The translations under genes and the position numbers were made by a program. The notes under the pieces are model-generated. The model ran no database searches and was not told where the DNA came from. It worked only from the letters and a program-made list of their open reading frames with translations. A stretch of 5,416 nucleotides of DNA from Thermodesulfobacteriota bacterium (GTDB lineage Bacteria > Desulfobacterota > RBG-13-43-22): positions 1-5,416 of the forward strand of contig JALOOY010000356.1 in NCBI GenBank assembly GCA_025454185.1, in the 5' to 3' direction. This document shows, one piece after another, positions 1-5,416 of this stretch; the stretch's first letter is position 1; every line of letters starts with the position of its first letter.

Positions 1-1018
1 CGTCCGCCAGGGGCCGCTCGATCGAATCCCCCTTCTTCAGGGCGTTGATGTAGATCCGGATGGATTCCAGAGGTACATTCAGATCGTCGTTCCACGATTG
101 GTCATGATGGTACCAGCCGGTGCCGGTGGAGACATGGAACCAGGGCTCCTTGGCCCCGTCGAAAGCGGCCGTCCACTTTTTGCCAGCATCGCTGCCCTGG
201 AGTTTCGGCCAGAGCTGGTCGATCTTCCCGCCGGTCAAGATGGCGTCGCCCAGGCCCAGCTCCATGGCCAGCTTGGCCAGTTTTTTTAGCTCCTCATCGG
301 GCTGGTAGATGATCACGTCCACGCCGGAGACCATCTGGGTGACCCGCTGGATGGGGATGTCGGGGAAGGCCTTCTGGCAGAAATCCAGGAAGACCACGTA
401 GGCGGCGTAGCCCAGGTTCAGGAATTCGAAATGATACTGCCAGGCCAGGATGCCCAGGTCGATCATATCGTCGTATTTCTTCAGAAGCTTGTAGCCGCTG
501 CTGACCCCCAGTCCCTCCAGGACCACCGACTCGTCTTCCATCTCCGGCAGGGGAGTGATGTCGATTTCGGTCAGGCGCTGGATCACCTCTTTCATCTTAT
601 TTTCCCATTGATCATGGAGCCGGTCCCAGTTCTGGTAATAGTACCCGGCCCGCTTCATGAACAGCTCCACCCGGGCCGGGATCTCGCTGGGGTCGGCCAC
701 CGGCACCGGCGTGATATAGATATTGCCGTTCACGATGCGGTGATCGACTCCCAGGGCCGGCGGCACGATGAACATGCGCGTATTGTTCTGCGACAGGGCC
801 AGGAACCAGGCTTCATCCCAGATGATGTCAAAGGGATACATGGGTTCGGGGTAGTGGAGGCCGTCGTTGAACCAGAACATGTTTTTCTCGTAGGCCATGC
901 GTTCCGGATTGTCGGTAGTGAAGAGGTAGTGATAGGGATACATGCGCTCCCAGCCTTCCGTGCCGGGAATAGTGGGGACTTCGTGGGGATCAGGAAACTT
1001 CATTTTGCTTTCGGCCAT
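1..1018 (-). CDS. PEP-utilizing enzyme family protein (N-terminal part, runs off left edge)
   Basis: The frame is open from an ATG at 1018 to the window edge, giving about 339 residues. It is preceded by AGGAG at 1031-1027, 8 bases from the start. The protein begins MAESKMKFPDPHEVP and contains GTEGWERMYPYHYLF, WDEAWFLALSQNNTR, PPALGVDHRIVNGNIYITP, LGVSSGYKLL and STGTGWYHHDQSWNDD. From memory these are hallmarks of the roughly 600-aa 'PEP-utilizing enzyme, mobile region' proteins related to PEP synthase, pyruvate phosphate dikinase and phenylphosphate synthase. In that family the swivelling phospho-histidine domain is C-terminal and would lie left of the window, so the catalytic His cannot be checked. 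No signal peptide or membrane segment is visible, so it is probably cytoplasmic. The substrate is unknown. The divergent LysR gene is the likely regulator. The family call is moderately sure; any specific reaction would be a guess. Confidence 0.6.
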   Translation of the reverse strand, partial: MAESKMKFPDPHEVPTIPGTEGWERMYPYHYLFTTDNPERMAYEKNMFWFNDGLHYPEPMYPFDIIWDEAWFLALSQNNTRMFIVPPALGVDHRIVNGNIYITPVPVADPSEIPARVELFMKRAGYYYQNWDRLHDQWENKMKEVIQRLTEIDITPLPEMEDESVVLEGLGVSSGYKLLKKYDDMIDLGILAWQYHFEFLNLGYAAYVVFLDFCQKAFPDIPIQRVTQMVSGVDVIIYQPDEELKKLAKLAMELGLGDAILTGGKIDQLWPKLQGSDAGKKWTAAFDGAKEPWFHVSTGTGWYHHDQSWNDDLNVPLESIRIYINALKKGDSIERPLAD

Positions 1019-1191
1019 GGTTGCTTCTCCTTTTTGGGGTGGAAAAACGTTGCCAGAAAAACCGGTCCCTTCGTTCAACAGACTTGCCTGCGTAAAAAAT
1101 GGGCGGGGCGCTTCACCTCCTTTAACAGTTTCAGATGGACTCGCTGGAATATAACGGGTAACGGCGGGTTATCGTTGCAATCGAAAACCGG
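1019..1191 (-). other. Long 5' leader of the PEP-utilizing-enzyme gene
   Basis: If the minus-strand promoter at 1227-1198 is used, the transcript has an untranslated leader of about 170 bases. It contains a perfect Shine-Dalgarno string AAAGGAGGTGA (1123-1113, minus strand) with no ATG, GTG or TTG at a normal distance behind it. The only overlapping frame starts at the GTG inside the string and would encode 13 residues. It also holds short direct repeats of TAACGG (plus strand, 1152-1164) next to a GTTAT that can pair back to ATAAC. I see no recognisable riboswitch or intrinsic terminator. The real ribosome binding site for the gene is the AGGAG at 1031-1027. Confidence 0.35.
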
Positions 1192-1197
1192 ACCTTC

Positions 1198-1227
1198 AGC
1201 ATAGAAAAATCAGGGAGGGATTGTCAA
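1198..1227 (-). promoter_or_regulatory. Sigma-70-like promoter for the PEP-utilizing-enzyme gene
   Basis: Reading the minus strand there is a consensus -35 TTGACA (1227-1222), an 18-base spacer and a -10-like TATGCT (1203-1198, 4 of 6). The predicted start is near 1191. The LysR-type inverted repeat at 1245-1267 is centred about 65 bases upstream of that start, where LysR-family activators usually place their recognition site. The start site is predicted, not measured. Confidence 0.5.
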
Positions 1228-1250
1228 GACAATTGATTTTATGATACTAT
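1221..1250 (+). promoter_or_regulatory. Possible promoter of the LysR-type regulator gene
   Basis: On the plus strand TTGTCA (1221-1226) and TACTAT (1245-1250) are 18 bases apart and would give a start near 1257, about 23 bases before the TTG codon. The -35 hexamer overlaps the -35 of the divergent promoter on the other strand (the string TTGTCAAGACAA at 1221-1232 is nearly symmetric). The -10 lies inside the inverted repeat at 1245-1267. Such overlap would give autorepression and competition between the two promoters. Match quality is modest. Confidence 0.35.
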
Positions 1251-1267
1251 AAATAAAATTTATAGTA
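1245..1267. promoter_or_regulatory. LysR-type operator: perfect inverted repeat with T-N11-A box
   Basis: TACTATAAAT is followed by a 3-base AAA spacer and then its exact reverse complement ATTTATAGTA, giving two perfect 10-bp arms. The core contains ATA-N9-TAT and a T-N11-A (T1250, A1262) symmetric about 1256, the classic LysR-family binding box. It ends 12 bases before the TTG start of the regulator and sits about -65 from the predicted start of the divergent gene. AT-rich sequence in a GC-rich region makes a chance match less likely but not impossible. Confidence 0.65.
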
Positions 1268-1279
1268 GCGGAAAAAATA

Positions 1280-2053
1280 TTGAACATTAACCAATTGAAA
1301 ATATTCTATGTTTCAGGAAAGCAGCAGAGTTTCTCCGCAGCAGCCGAAGAACTGTTTCTAACCCAGCCGGCCGTGACCATGCAGGTGCGCCAACTGGAAG
1401 ACTATTTTCAGGTAGCGCTTTTTCACCGGCACGGCAAGAAAATCGAATTGACCGAGGCGGGCCGGCTGCTGCACCGTTATGCCCGGAGAATTTTTGACCT
1501 CACGGCCGCCGCCGAGCGGGCCGTCTGGGAGCTGAAGGAACTGGAGACGGGCACCCTGAAGGTGGGCACCACCAAGACCTACGCCAAGCACCTCATGCCG
1601 GCCCTGATTTCCTCTTTCCAGGAGCAGCACCCGGGCATGCGGGTCATCCTCGATGAAGGCAGTTCGGCGGAGATCGCCCACAGCCTGCTGGTCCGCAAAA
1701 ATGAACTGGCCCTGATCGCCAAGGCCTCCTACCCGCAGCCCCTGAAGGTGCTGAGTTTTGCCCAGGAGGAACTGGTGCTGATCATGGGCCGTTTTCACCC
1801 CCTGGCCAGGTCCCGCATAGATTTCATCAAGGAGCTGGTAGAGACCGGCAAGGGGATCTCCTTCGTGGTCCGTTCGGCGGTGGAAGAAGAATTGCAGCGA
1901 GGGGCCTTGAAGACGCGGCCCCTGGCGGAAGGCCCCTTTTATCTGAATGTGGATATCGTCTACCTGAAAAACCGGACCCTCTCGCCGGCGGCCCAGGCCT
2001 TTCTGGAAATCCTGATGCGGACCATGGCCATCAAGGAAAAGGAACTTTTCTAA
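1280..2053 (+). CDS. LysR-type transcriptional regulator, apparent internal deletion
   Basis: The 257-aa protein starts at TTG (1280). No ATG lies early enough to keep the DNA-binding domain, and a weak GGAAAAA precedes the start. Residues ~3-65 form the LysR winged helix-turn-helix, including SFSAAAEELFLTQPAVTMQV and ELTEAGRLLHRYARRI, followed by the linker helix. The effector domain starts near residue 91 (GTLKVGTTKTYAKHLMP). LysR proteins are usually 290-330 aa. Here the segment HPLARSRI (residues 173-180) joins almost directly to DFIKELVETGKGISF, whereas homologues have about 45 residues in between (the 'SLEEL...P.I.REEGSGTR...' stretch of subdomain II). The frame is kept. The protein could therefore bind DNA but may sense its ligand poorly. 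The divergent PEP-utilizing-enzyme gene is the probable target, with autoregulation through the operator at 1245-1267. The family is certain; the ligand is unknown. Confidence 0.9.
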   Translation: MNINQLKIFYVSGKQQSFSAAAEELFLTQPAVTMQVRQLEDYFQVALFHRHGKKIELTEAGRLLHRYARRIFDLTAAAERAVWELKELETGTLKVGTTKTYAKHLMPALISSFQEQHPGMRVILDEGSSAEIAHSLLVRKNELALIAKASYPQPLKVLSFAQEELVLIMGRFHPLARSRIDFIKELVETGKGISFVVRSAVEEELQRGALKTRPLAEGPFYLNVDIVYLKNRTLSPAAQAFLEILMRTMAIKEKELF

Positions 2054-2063
2054 GATAAAAGAC

Positions 2064-2098
2064 GAACATCCAACATCGAACATTCAACATTCAACATC
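2064..2098. repeat. Heptamer tandem repeat, five copies of SAACATY
   Basis: Five consecutive 7-base units fit the pattern (G/C)AACAT(C/T), starting at 2064, 2071, 2078, 2085 and 2092. A degraded sixth unit (GAATTTC) follows at 2099-2105. The array begins 10 bases after the LysR stop codon and is non-coding. I recall similar AACATTCAACATTGAAC-type strings between genes in Desulfobacterota assemblies, but cannot confirm that here. The function is unknown; nothing in it forms a terminator hairpin. Confidence 0.75.
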
Positions 2099-2168
2099 GA
2101 ATTTCGGAATGTAGCACATTTTTAAGGCTTCGTGGGTGCCCGCCCCGAACAGGGACGTTTAGTATGGT

Positions 2169-2199
2169 TATTCGGTTGACAGCGCCGAAAAACCGAATA
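2169..2199. promoter_or_regulatory. Inverted repeat overlapping the stress-operon promoter, candidate operator
   Basis: TATTCGGTT (2169-2177) and AACCGAATA (2191-2199) are perfect 9-bp inverted arms separated by 13 bases. The left arm covers the first bases of the -35 (2176-2181) and the right arm covers the first bases of the -10 (2198-2203). A dimeric repressor bound here would block RNA polymerase directly. The spacing is also compatible with an RNA or DNA hairpin, but no U-tract follows, so it is not an intrinsic terminator. The binding protein is unknown. Confidence 0.45.
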
Positions 2200-2203
2200 G
2201 AAT
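2176..2203 (+). promoter_or_regulatory. Strong sigma-70-like promoter for the universal stress protein operon
   Basis: A consensus -35 TTGACA (2176-2181) and a -10 TAGAAT (2198-2203, 5 of 6) are separated by 16 bases. The expected start is near 2210, leaving a ~20-base leader before the ATG at 2230, which is preceded by a strong AAGGAGGGA (2218-2226). No other promoter-like signal is obvious before the three genes downstream, so this one probably drives the whole cluster. Confidence 0.65.
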
Positions 2204-2229
2204 GAAGCTTTAATGACAAGGAGGGAGCT

Positions 2230-2688
2230 ATGGTCCAACTTAAAAAAATCGTGTTTTGCACGGATTTTTCGGAGAACGCCAACGAAGCCTTCGAGCTGGC
2301 CTTTGATCTGACTCAAAAATACGGGGCCCAGATCCTGCTGGTCCACGTGGTTCCGCCCCTGGTCTTTCCTTCCCCGGTCATGGAAGAGTTCATTTCCGAA
2401 CAGGCCAACTACCAGTTCATCGATCAGGTCATTCAGCGCTCCCTGGAACAAATGGAAACCACGTATGTTTCCCGGATGGGCGGTTACGAGAACGTGCGAG
2501 TCCAGGTCCTCTCCGGCCATCCGGCCAGCGAGATCCTGCAGTTCATTGAGCAGGAAAAGGTGGATTTAGTGGTCATGGGCACCCACGGTTTTACGGGGTT
2601 GGCCCATTTCTTTCTGGGCAGCACGGCCGAAAAGGTGGTCCGTCGGGCCGGCTGTTCGGTCTTAACCGTTCACCATTCCCCCGCGTAG
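2230..2688 (+). CDS. Universal stress protein (UspA family), ATP-binding type
   Basis: The 152-aa protein has the full length of a single-domain UspA fold. It opens with the usual first strand KKIVFCTDFSENA (Asp12 in the nucleotide-binding position) and has the second strand ILLVHVVPP. Near the end is the ATP-binding signature G-x2-G-x9-G-S, seen as G117, G120, G130 and S131 in VMGTHGFTGLAHFFLGSTAE, closing with the VLTVHH strand. An intact signature points to the ATP-binding, MJ0577-like subgroup rather than the non-binding UspA subgroup. Such proteins are cytoplasmic dimers linked to survival under stress or growth arrest; the exact role is not predictable. It is the first gene of the plus-strand cluster, with its own strong promoter and ribosome binding site. 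The next gene begins 18 bases after its TAG stop. Confidence 0.93.
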   Translation: MVQLKKIVFCTDFSENANEAFELAFDLTQKYGAQILLVHVVPPLVFPSPVMEEFISEQANYQFIDQVIQRSLEQMETTYVSRMGGYENVRVQVLSGHPASEILQFIEQEKVDLVVMGTHGFTGLAHFFLGSTAEKVVRRAGCSVLTVHHSPA

Positions 2689-2706
2689 ACCTGGGAAAAT
2701 AAGGCC

Positions 2707-3261
2707 ATGCCCTCCCAGGAAAAGGAAGTCGTCTGCACCCATTGCCTCAAACCTTTTTCCGCCGTGCCCAAGATCACCTTCGGCGGCTTTCAAAAATACC
2801 TTTGCCCCCACTGCCATAAGATCGTGCACTATCCCCTGGCCCGCAAGGCCCTGTACTGGATCATCCCGGTGATTGTGGTCTTCATCTTTTTTATCGTGGC
2901 CCTCAGCCTCCTGGAACTGGAAGGCGGCGATCCATTTTTGATATTTCTGGCCGGCCTGCCGATCTGGGTCGATGAAAAAAAGAGCCTCCTCCTCTGGCCT
3001 CTGTTTCTCTGGTCCCTGGTTCGCCTGGGCGGGATGTACAACAAAAAAGTCTTGGAGATTTCGCGAAAAATCCTCTACGGCTGCGGGATCCTGGCCCTGT
3101 TGGCCGTCATCACGGCCCTGCTCGGCTTCACGGCCGGGGTGGTCCGGCTGGGCATCATTTGGCCGCCGCTGATCGCCGCGCTGGTCCTGCTGGGTTTTTA
3201 TCTCTACGCCATGCAAAAGGACGCGGCGCTCCGAAAGAAAATCCAATCTATCTCCCGGTAA
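2707..3261 (+). CDS. Unknown zinc-ribbon, multi-span membrane protein
   Basis: I do not recognise this 184-aa protein. Residues 10-36 form a zinc ribbon with two CxxC knuckles, CTHC (10-13) and CPHC (33-36), separated by 19 residues, so a cytoplasmic metal-binding head is likely. Hydrophobic segments follow at about 48-69, 76-88 (short), 94-107, 124-146 and 148-169, suggesting four to five membrane spans. The tail is basic (KDAALRKKIQSISR) and probably cytoplasmic. The start is the first possible start codon after an in-frame stop (the stop of the preceding gene), with only a weak AAGG before it, so translational coupling to the stress-protein gene is plausible. The next gene starts 26 bases downstream. 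Domain order resembles other 'zinc-ribbon plus membrane' proteins of unknown function. A sensor, or a scaffold for the neighbouring signalling protein, is only a guess. Confidence 0.75.
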   Translation: MPSQEKEVVCTHCLKPFSAVPKITFGGFQKYLCPHCHKIVHYPLARKALYWIIPVIVVFIFFIVALSLLELEGGDPFLIFLAGLPIWVDEKKSLLLWPLFLWSLVRLGGMYNKKVLEISRKILYGCGILALLAVITALLGFTAGVVRLGIIWPPLIAALVLLGFYLYAMQKDAALRKKIQSISR

Positions 3262-3287
3262 CCCCAAACCGGCAGCGGAGGGTTTAG

Positions 3288-5169
3288 ATGGCCGAAGCAG
3301 GCAGTGCCAAAAAAGTGGCCCATTTCCTGAAATCCGTTCCCCCCTTTGATCTGCTGCCGGCCATGGTCCTGCAGGAACTGGCCCTCACCCTGACTATCGA
3401 ACATTTTTCCGAGGGGGAGGTCATCCTCCGGCCCGATGGTCCGCCCACCAAATTCCTCTACCTGATCCGGACCGGGGGCGTGAAGTTGTTCGTTCCGGAC
3501 CCGGAAGACCCGGAAAGGGAAAAGATCATCGACGTGCGGGGCGAAAAGGAGATCTTCGGGATTTTTTCCCTGCTTACGGACCGCCCCAGCCCCTTCAAGA
3601 TCGCCGCCGAAAAAGAGACGGTCTGCTACCTGTTCAAAAAGGGGGTCTTTGCCCGCATCCTGGATCGCTACCCCGATGTCCTCCTCTACTTCACCATGGG
3701 GCCGAGCAAGGGGTTCAAACCGGGGGTCACGGCCAGATCCTCCCCGCCGCCGGGGCCGGCCGGGATGGAGTCGGATCAACTCCTTTTTTCCACCAAGGTC
3801 CGGGATATCATGCACCGTCCGGTCCATACCTGCGGGCCGGCCGAAACCATCGTCGAAGCCGCCCGGCTCATGACCCGGGCGGGGGTGGGCTCTCTGATCG
3901 TGGTGGGCCCCGAAAAACAGGCCGTCGGCATTGTCACCGACGGGGACCTGCGGGAAAAGGTGATCGCCTCCGGGCAACTGGCCGACCGGCCGGTGGAAGC
4001 CATCATGAGCAGCCCCCTGCTTTCCATCACGCCGGATTCCTTCTATTTCGAAGCCGTCATCGCCATGATCCGCAAACGGATCAAATACCTGCCGGTCATG
4101 GATGAGGAAGAACTGGTGGGGATCATCTCCGAGCGGGACCTGATGATCACCCAGGGCAACAATCCGGTGGCCATCATCCGGGAAATCCATCAGGCCCCGG
4201 ACCTGGATCATTTGGTAGCGGTCCACCAGGAAATCACCCGGGCCATGAAGGTCATGCTGGAGCGGGGAGGCCAGGCCAAGGAGATCTGCGAACTGATTAC
4301 CCAGCTCAATGACCACCTTACCTACAAGGTCATCCGCCTGGGAGAGGAGGCCCTGGTCCGGCAGGGACGGGGGACCCCGCCCGTCGCCTATGTCTGGATG
4401 GCCCTCGGCAGCGAAGGCCGCCAGGAACAGACCCTGTCCACGGATCAGGACAACGCCCTGGTCTTCAGCGATGTGGAACCCTCCCGGGAGAAGGAGGTGC
4501 AGGCCTATTTTCTGGCCCTGGCCGAAGCGGTGGTGGCCGGCCTGGAGCGCTGCGGGTTTCCCCGCTGCACCGGCGACATGATGGCCTCCAACCCCCAATG
4601 GTGCCAGCCGCTGCGGGTCTGGAAAGACACCTATCGCCGCTGGATCACGGCCCGGGACCTTTCGGCCCAGGAAATCCTGATCTCCTCCATTTTCTTCGAT
4701 TTCCGGGCCATTTACGGACCGGAAGGCTTCCTGAAGGAACTGGCCGAAGCCATCAGAGAAAATATTGCCGGCAGCCGAACGTTTCTCCCCCACCTGGCCC
4801 TGCGCTCCCTGGAAACCAAGCCCCCCCTGGGGTTTTTCAATCGGCTCATCGTGGAAAAATCCGGGGAGTACAAAGACATGCTCAACCTGAAACTCCACGG
4901 CTTCATCCCGCTGGTGGATGCCGTCCGTATCCTGGCCCTCGAGCAGCAGATCAACAAGACCAATACCCTGGAGCGCATCCAGGCCCTTACCGAAAAAGGG
5001 GTCTTTCCCGGGAACGACGGCCGGGACCTAAAAACTGGACAACTATATCAACCCCTCCGCCTTGACCCAGATCCAGCGCTCCATGCTCAAATCGGCCTTC
5101 AAGGCCATCGATCGCCTCCAGAACCAGATGGAGATCCGTTTCGGGCTCACGGCCCTGCGGCAGCGCTGA
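3288..5169 (+). CDS. cNMP-binding/CBS/DUF294 nucleotidyltransferase-like protein, frameshifted near C-terminus
   Basis: The ATG at 3288 follows GGAGGG (3277-3282) at 5 bases. Domains in order are a cyclic-nucleotide-binding-like fold (residues ~8-130), a Pro/Gly-rich linker (~140-165), CBS 1 (~170-225, ending GIVTDGDLREKV), CBS 2 (~236-286, ending GIISERDLM), a DUF294 GlnD-like nucleotidyltransferase domain with GSEGRQEQ (374-381) and TDQDN (385-389), then the DUF294 C-terminal helical domain. GSEGR...DxD is the nucleotide- and metal-binding motif of this fold. The family is thought to be a soluble signalling protein; its substrate is not established. At ~5030, after GRDL, about 25 codons are missing and the frame shifts. 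The expected ending (KLDNYINPSALTQ ... GLTALRQR) continues from 5032 in the +1 frame and stops at 5167-5169. The original frame has no stop and runs into the next gene. The product is either truncated and altered at its end, or the break is a sequence error. Confidence 0.85.
5025..5037 (+). other. Deletion/frameshift junction inside the DUF294 gene
   Basis: Before 5030 the conserved protein reads in the frame of the ATG at 3288 (GNDGRDL). From 5032 the next conserved block (KLDNYINPSALTQIQRS) reads in the frame one base later, where a TAA stands at 5029-5031. The family normally has an extra helix of about 25 residues (pattern ...F.FL..LR..HQLEQ...) between these blocks, and it is absent. For the frames to match in an intact gene, the lost length must equal 2 modulo 3 (for example 74 or 77 bases). 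Confidence 0.75.
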
Positions 5170-5204
5170 GCTTTTTCCAGGAAGGCGCGGGGGGAGGTAA
5201 CGGC

Positions 5205-5416
5205 ATGAGCAGACCCAATTGGCCCGATGCGTACCTGAAAAAAAGGACCCCGGGTCGGGAAGCGATCGGGAGGATCCAGTCCGGACAGCGCGTCTTTATC
5301 GGTTCCTCCTGCGGGGAACCCCAGGGCCTGGTGCGGGAGTTGGCCGGGCAGGCCGACTGTTTCGCCGACCTGGAAATCATGCGCCTCTTCAGCATGGAAA
5401 GCTCCCCCTTGACCCA
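5205..5416 (+). CDS. Acetyl-CoA hydrolase/transferase family protein (N-terminal part, runs off right edge)
   Basis: The first 70 codons are visible. The ATG at 5205 is preceded by GGGGGAGG (5190-5197) at 7 bases, and 35 bases separate it from the true stop of the preceding gene. The sequence MSRPNWPDAYLKKRTPGREA, then IGRIQSGQRVFIGSSCGEPQ and LEIMRLFSMESSPLT, matches my memory of deltaproteobacterial proteins with an acetyl-CoA hydrolase/4-hydroxybutyrate CoA-transferase domain, often fused to a C-terminal GNAT acetyltransferase. The domain moves CoA between acyl groups through a glutamyl-CoA intermediate. The catalytic Glu and any GNAT part lie beyond the window. The ATG is in the same frame as the unshifted DUF294 reading frame, with no stop between, so an apparent fusion can be called from 3288. 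The strong ribosome binding site and family start argue for a separate gene. Confidence 0.75.
   Translation, partial: MSRPNWPDAYLKKRTPGREAIGRIQSGQRVFIGSSCGEPQGLVRELAGQADCFADLEIMRLFSMESSPLT

Noticed and set aside
1109..1124. Plus-strand TCACCTCCTTT resembling the 3' end of 16S rRNA
   Set aside because: Only 11 bases match and no rRNA precedes it. It is better read as a Shine-Dalgarno string on the minus strand.
431..1204. A 257-codon plus-strand open frame opposite the PEP-utilizing-enzyme gene
   Set aside because: It lies antisense to a well-supported protein, has no ribosome binding site and no family motif, and runs through the divergent leader region.
1358..2083. A 241-codon minus-strand frame opposite the LysR gene
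   Set aside because: It is a shadow of a certain LysR gene, and its start lies inside the heptamer repeat.
2122..2150. GC-rich imperfect hairpin after the LysR gene as an intrinsic terminator
   Set aside because: Pairing is broken by bulges and no run of T follows, so no terminator can be supported there.
3255..3273. Small inverted repeat CCGGT...ACCGG at the end of the membrane protein gene as a terminator
   Set aside because: The arms are only 5 bp, no T-tract follows, and the next gene starts within 26 bases on the same strand.
3204..4898. A 564-codon open frame on the minus strand opposite the DUF294 gene
   Set aside because: It mirrors the codon bias of the plus-strand gene. Its translation is Gly/His/Asp/Gln-rich low-quality protein with no recognisable motif, and the plus-strand protein has clear CBS and nucleotidyltransferase motifs.
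4598..5065. A 155-codon plus-strand frame inside the DUF294 gene
   Set aside because: It is out of frame with the conserved domain sequence, Pro/Arg-rich, and without motif or ribosome binding site; it is not the lost C-terminus.

Overview
The window looks like chromosomal DNA from an anaerobic Desulfobacterota (deltaproteobacterial) lineage. This rests on GC-rich, GCC/CTG-heavy codon use, a DUF294-type nucleotidyltransferase with cNMP and CBS domains next to an acetyl-CoA hydrolase/transferase gene of a type I associate with that phylum, and a SAACATY-type intergenic heptamer repeat. The taxonomic call is an inference from protein style, not from a marker gene. No rRNA, tRNA, CRISPR array, transposase or integrase was seen.

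Left part (1-2053): a divergent pair. On the minus strand, 1-1018 is the N-terminal ~339 residues of a PEP-utilizing-enzyme-like protein, which runs off the left edge. On the plus strand, 1280-2053 is a LysR-type regulator starting at TTG. The 261-base gap carries a perfect 10-bp inverted repeat with a central T-N11-A LysR box (1245-1267). It is centred about 65 bases upstream of the start predicted from a TTGACA-N18-TATGCT promoter for the minus-strand gene. This is the textbook LysR activation/autorepression layout. The regulator is short (257 aa) and appears to have lost about 45 residues from the middle of its effector domain.

Middle (2054-2229): an intergenic stretch with five tandem copies of a 7-bp unit, then a strong sigma-70-like promoter (TTGACA-N16-TAGAAT) embedded in a 9-bp inverted repeat that looks like an operator.

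Right part (2230-5416): four tightly spaced plus-strand genes that look like one operon: a universal stress protein with an intact ATP-binding signature, an unrecognised zinc-ribbon multi-span membrane protein, a cNMP/CBS/DUF294 nucleotidyltransferase-like regulator, and the first 70 codons of an acetyl-CoA hydrolase/transferase family protein. The DUF294 gene is disrupted near its end. About 25 codons are missing and the frame shifts at ~5030; the true C-terminus resumes in another frame and stops at 5169. The old frame stays open and runs straight into the acetyl-CoA hydrolase gene, so an automatic gene caller would report a false fusion.

I do not see a clearly new biological system. The points most worth checking are the two apparent internal deletions (real or assembly error), the two operator-like inverted repeats, the heptamer repeat and the unknown membrane zinc-ribbon protein.
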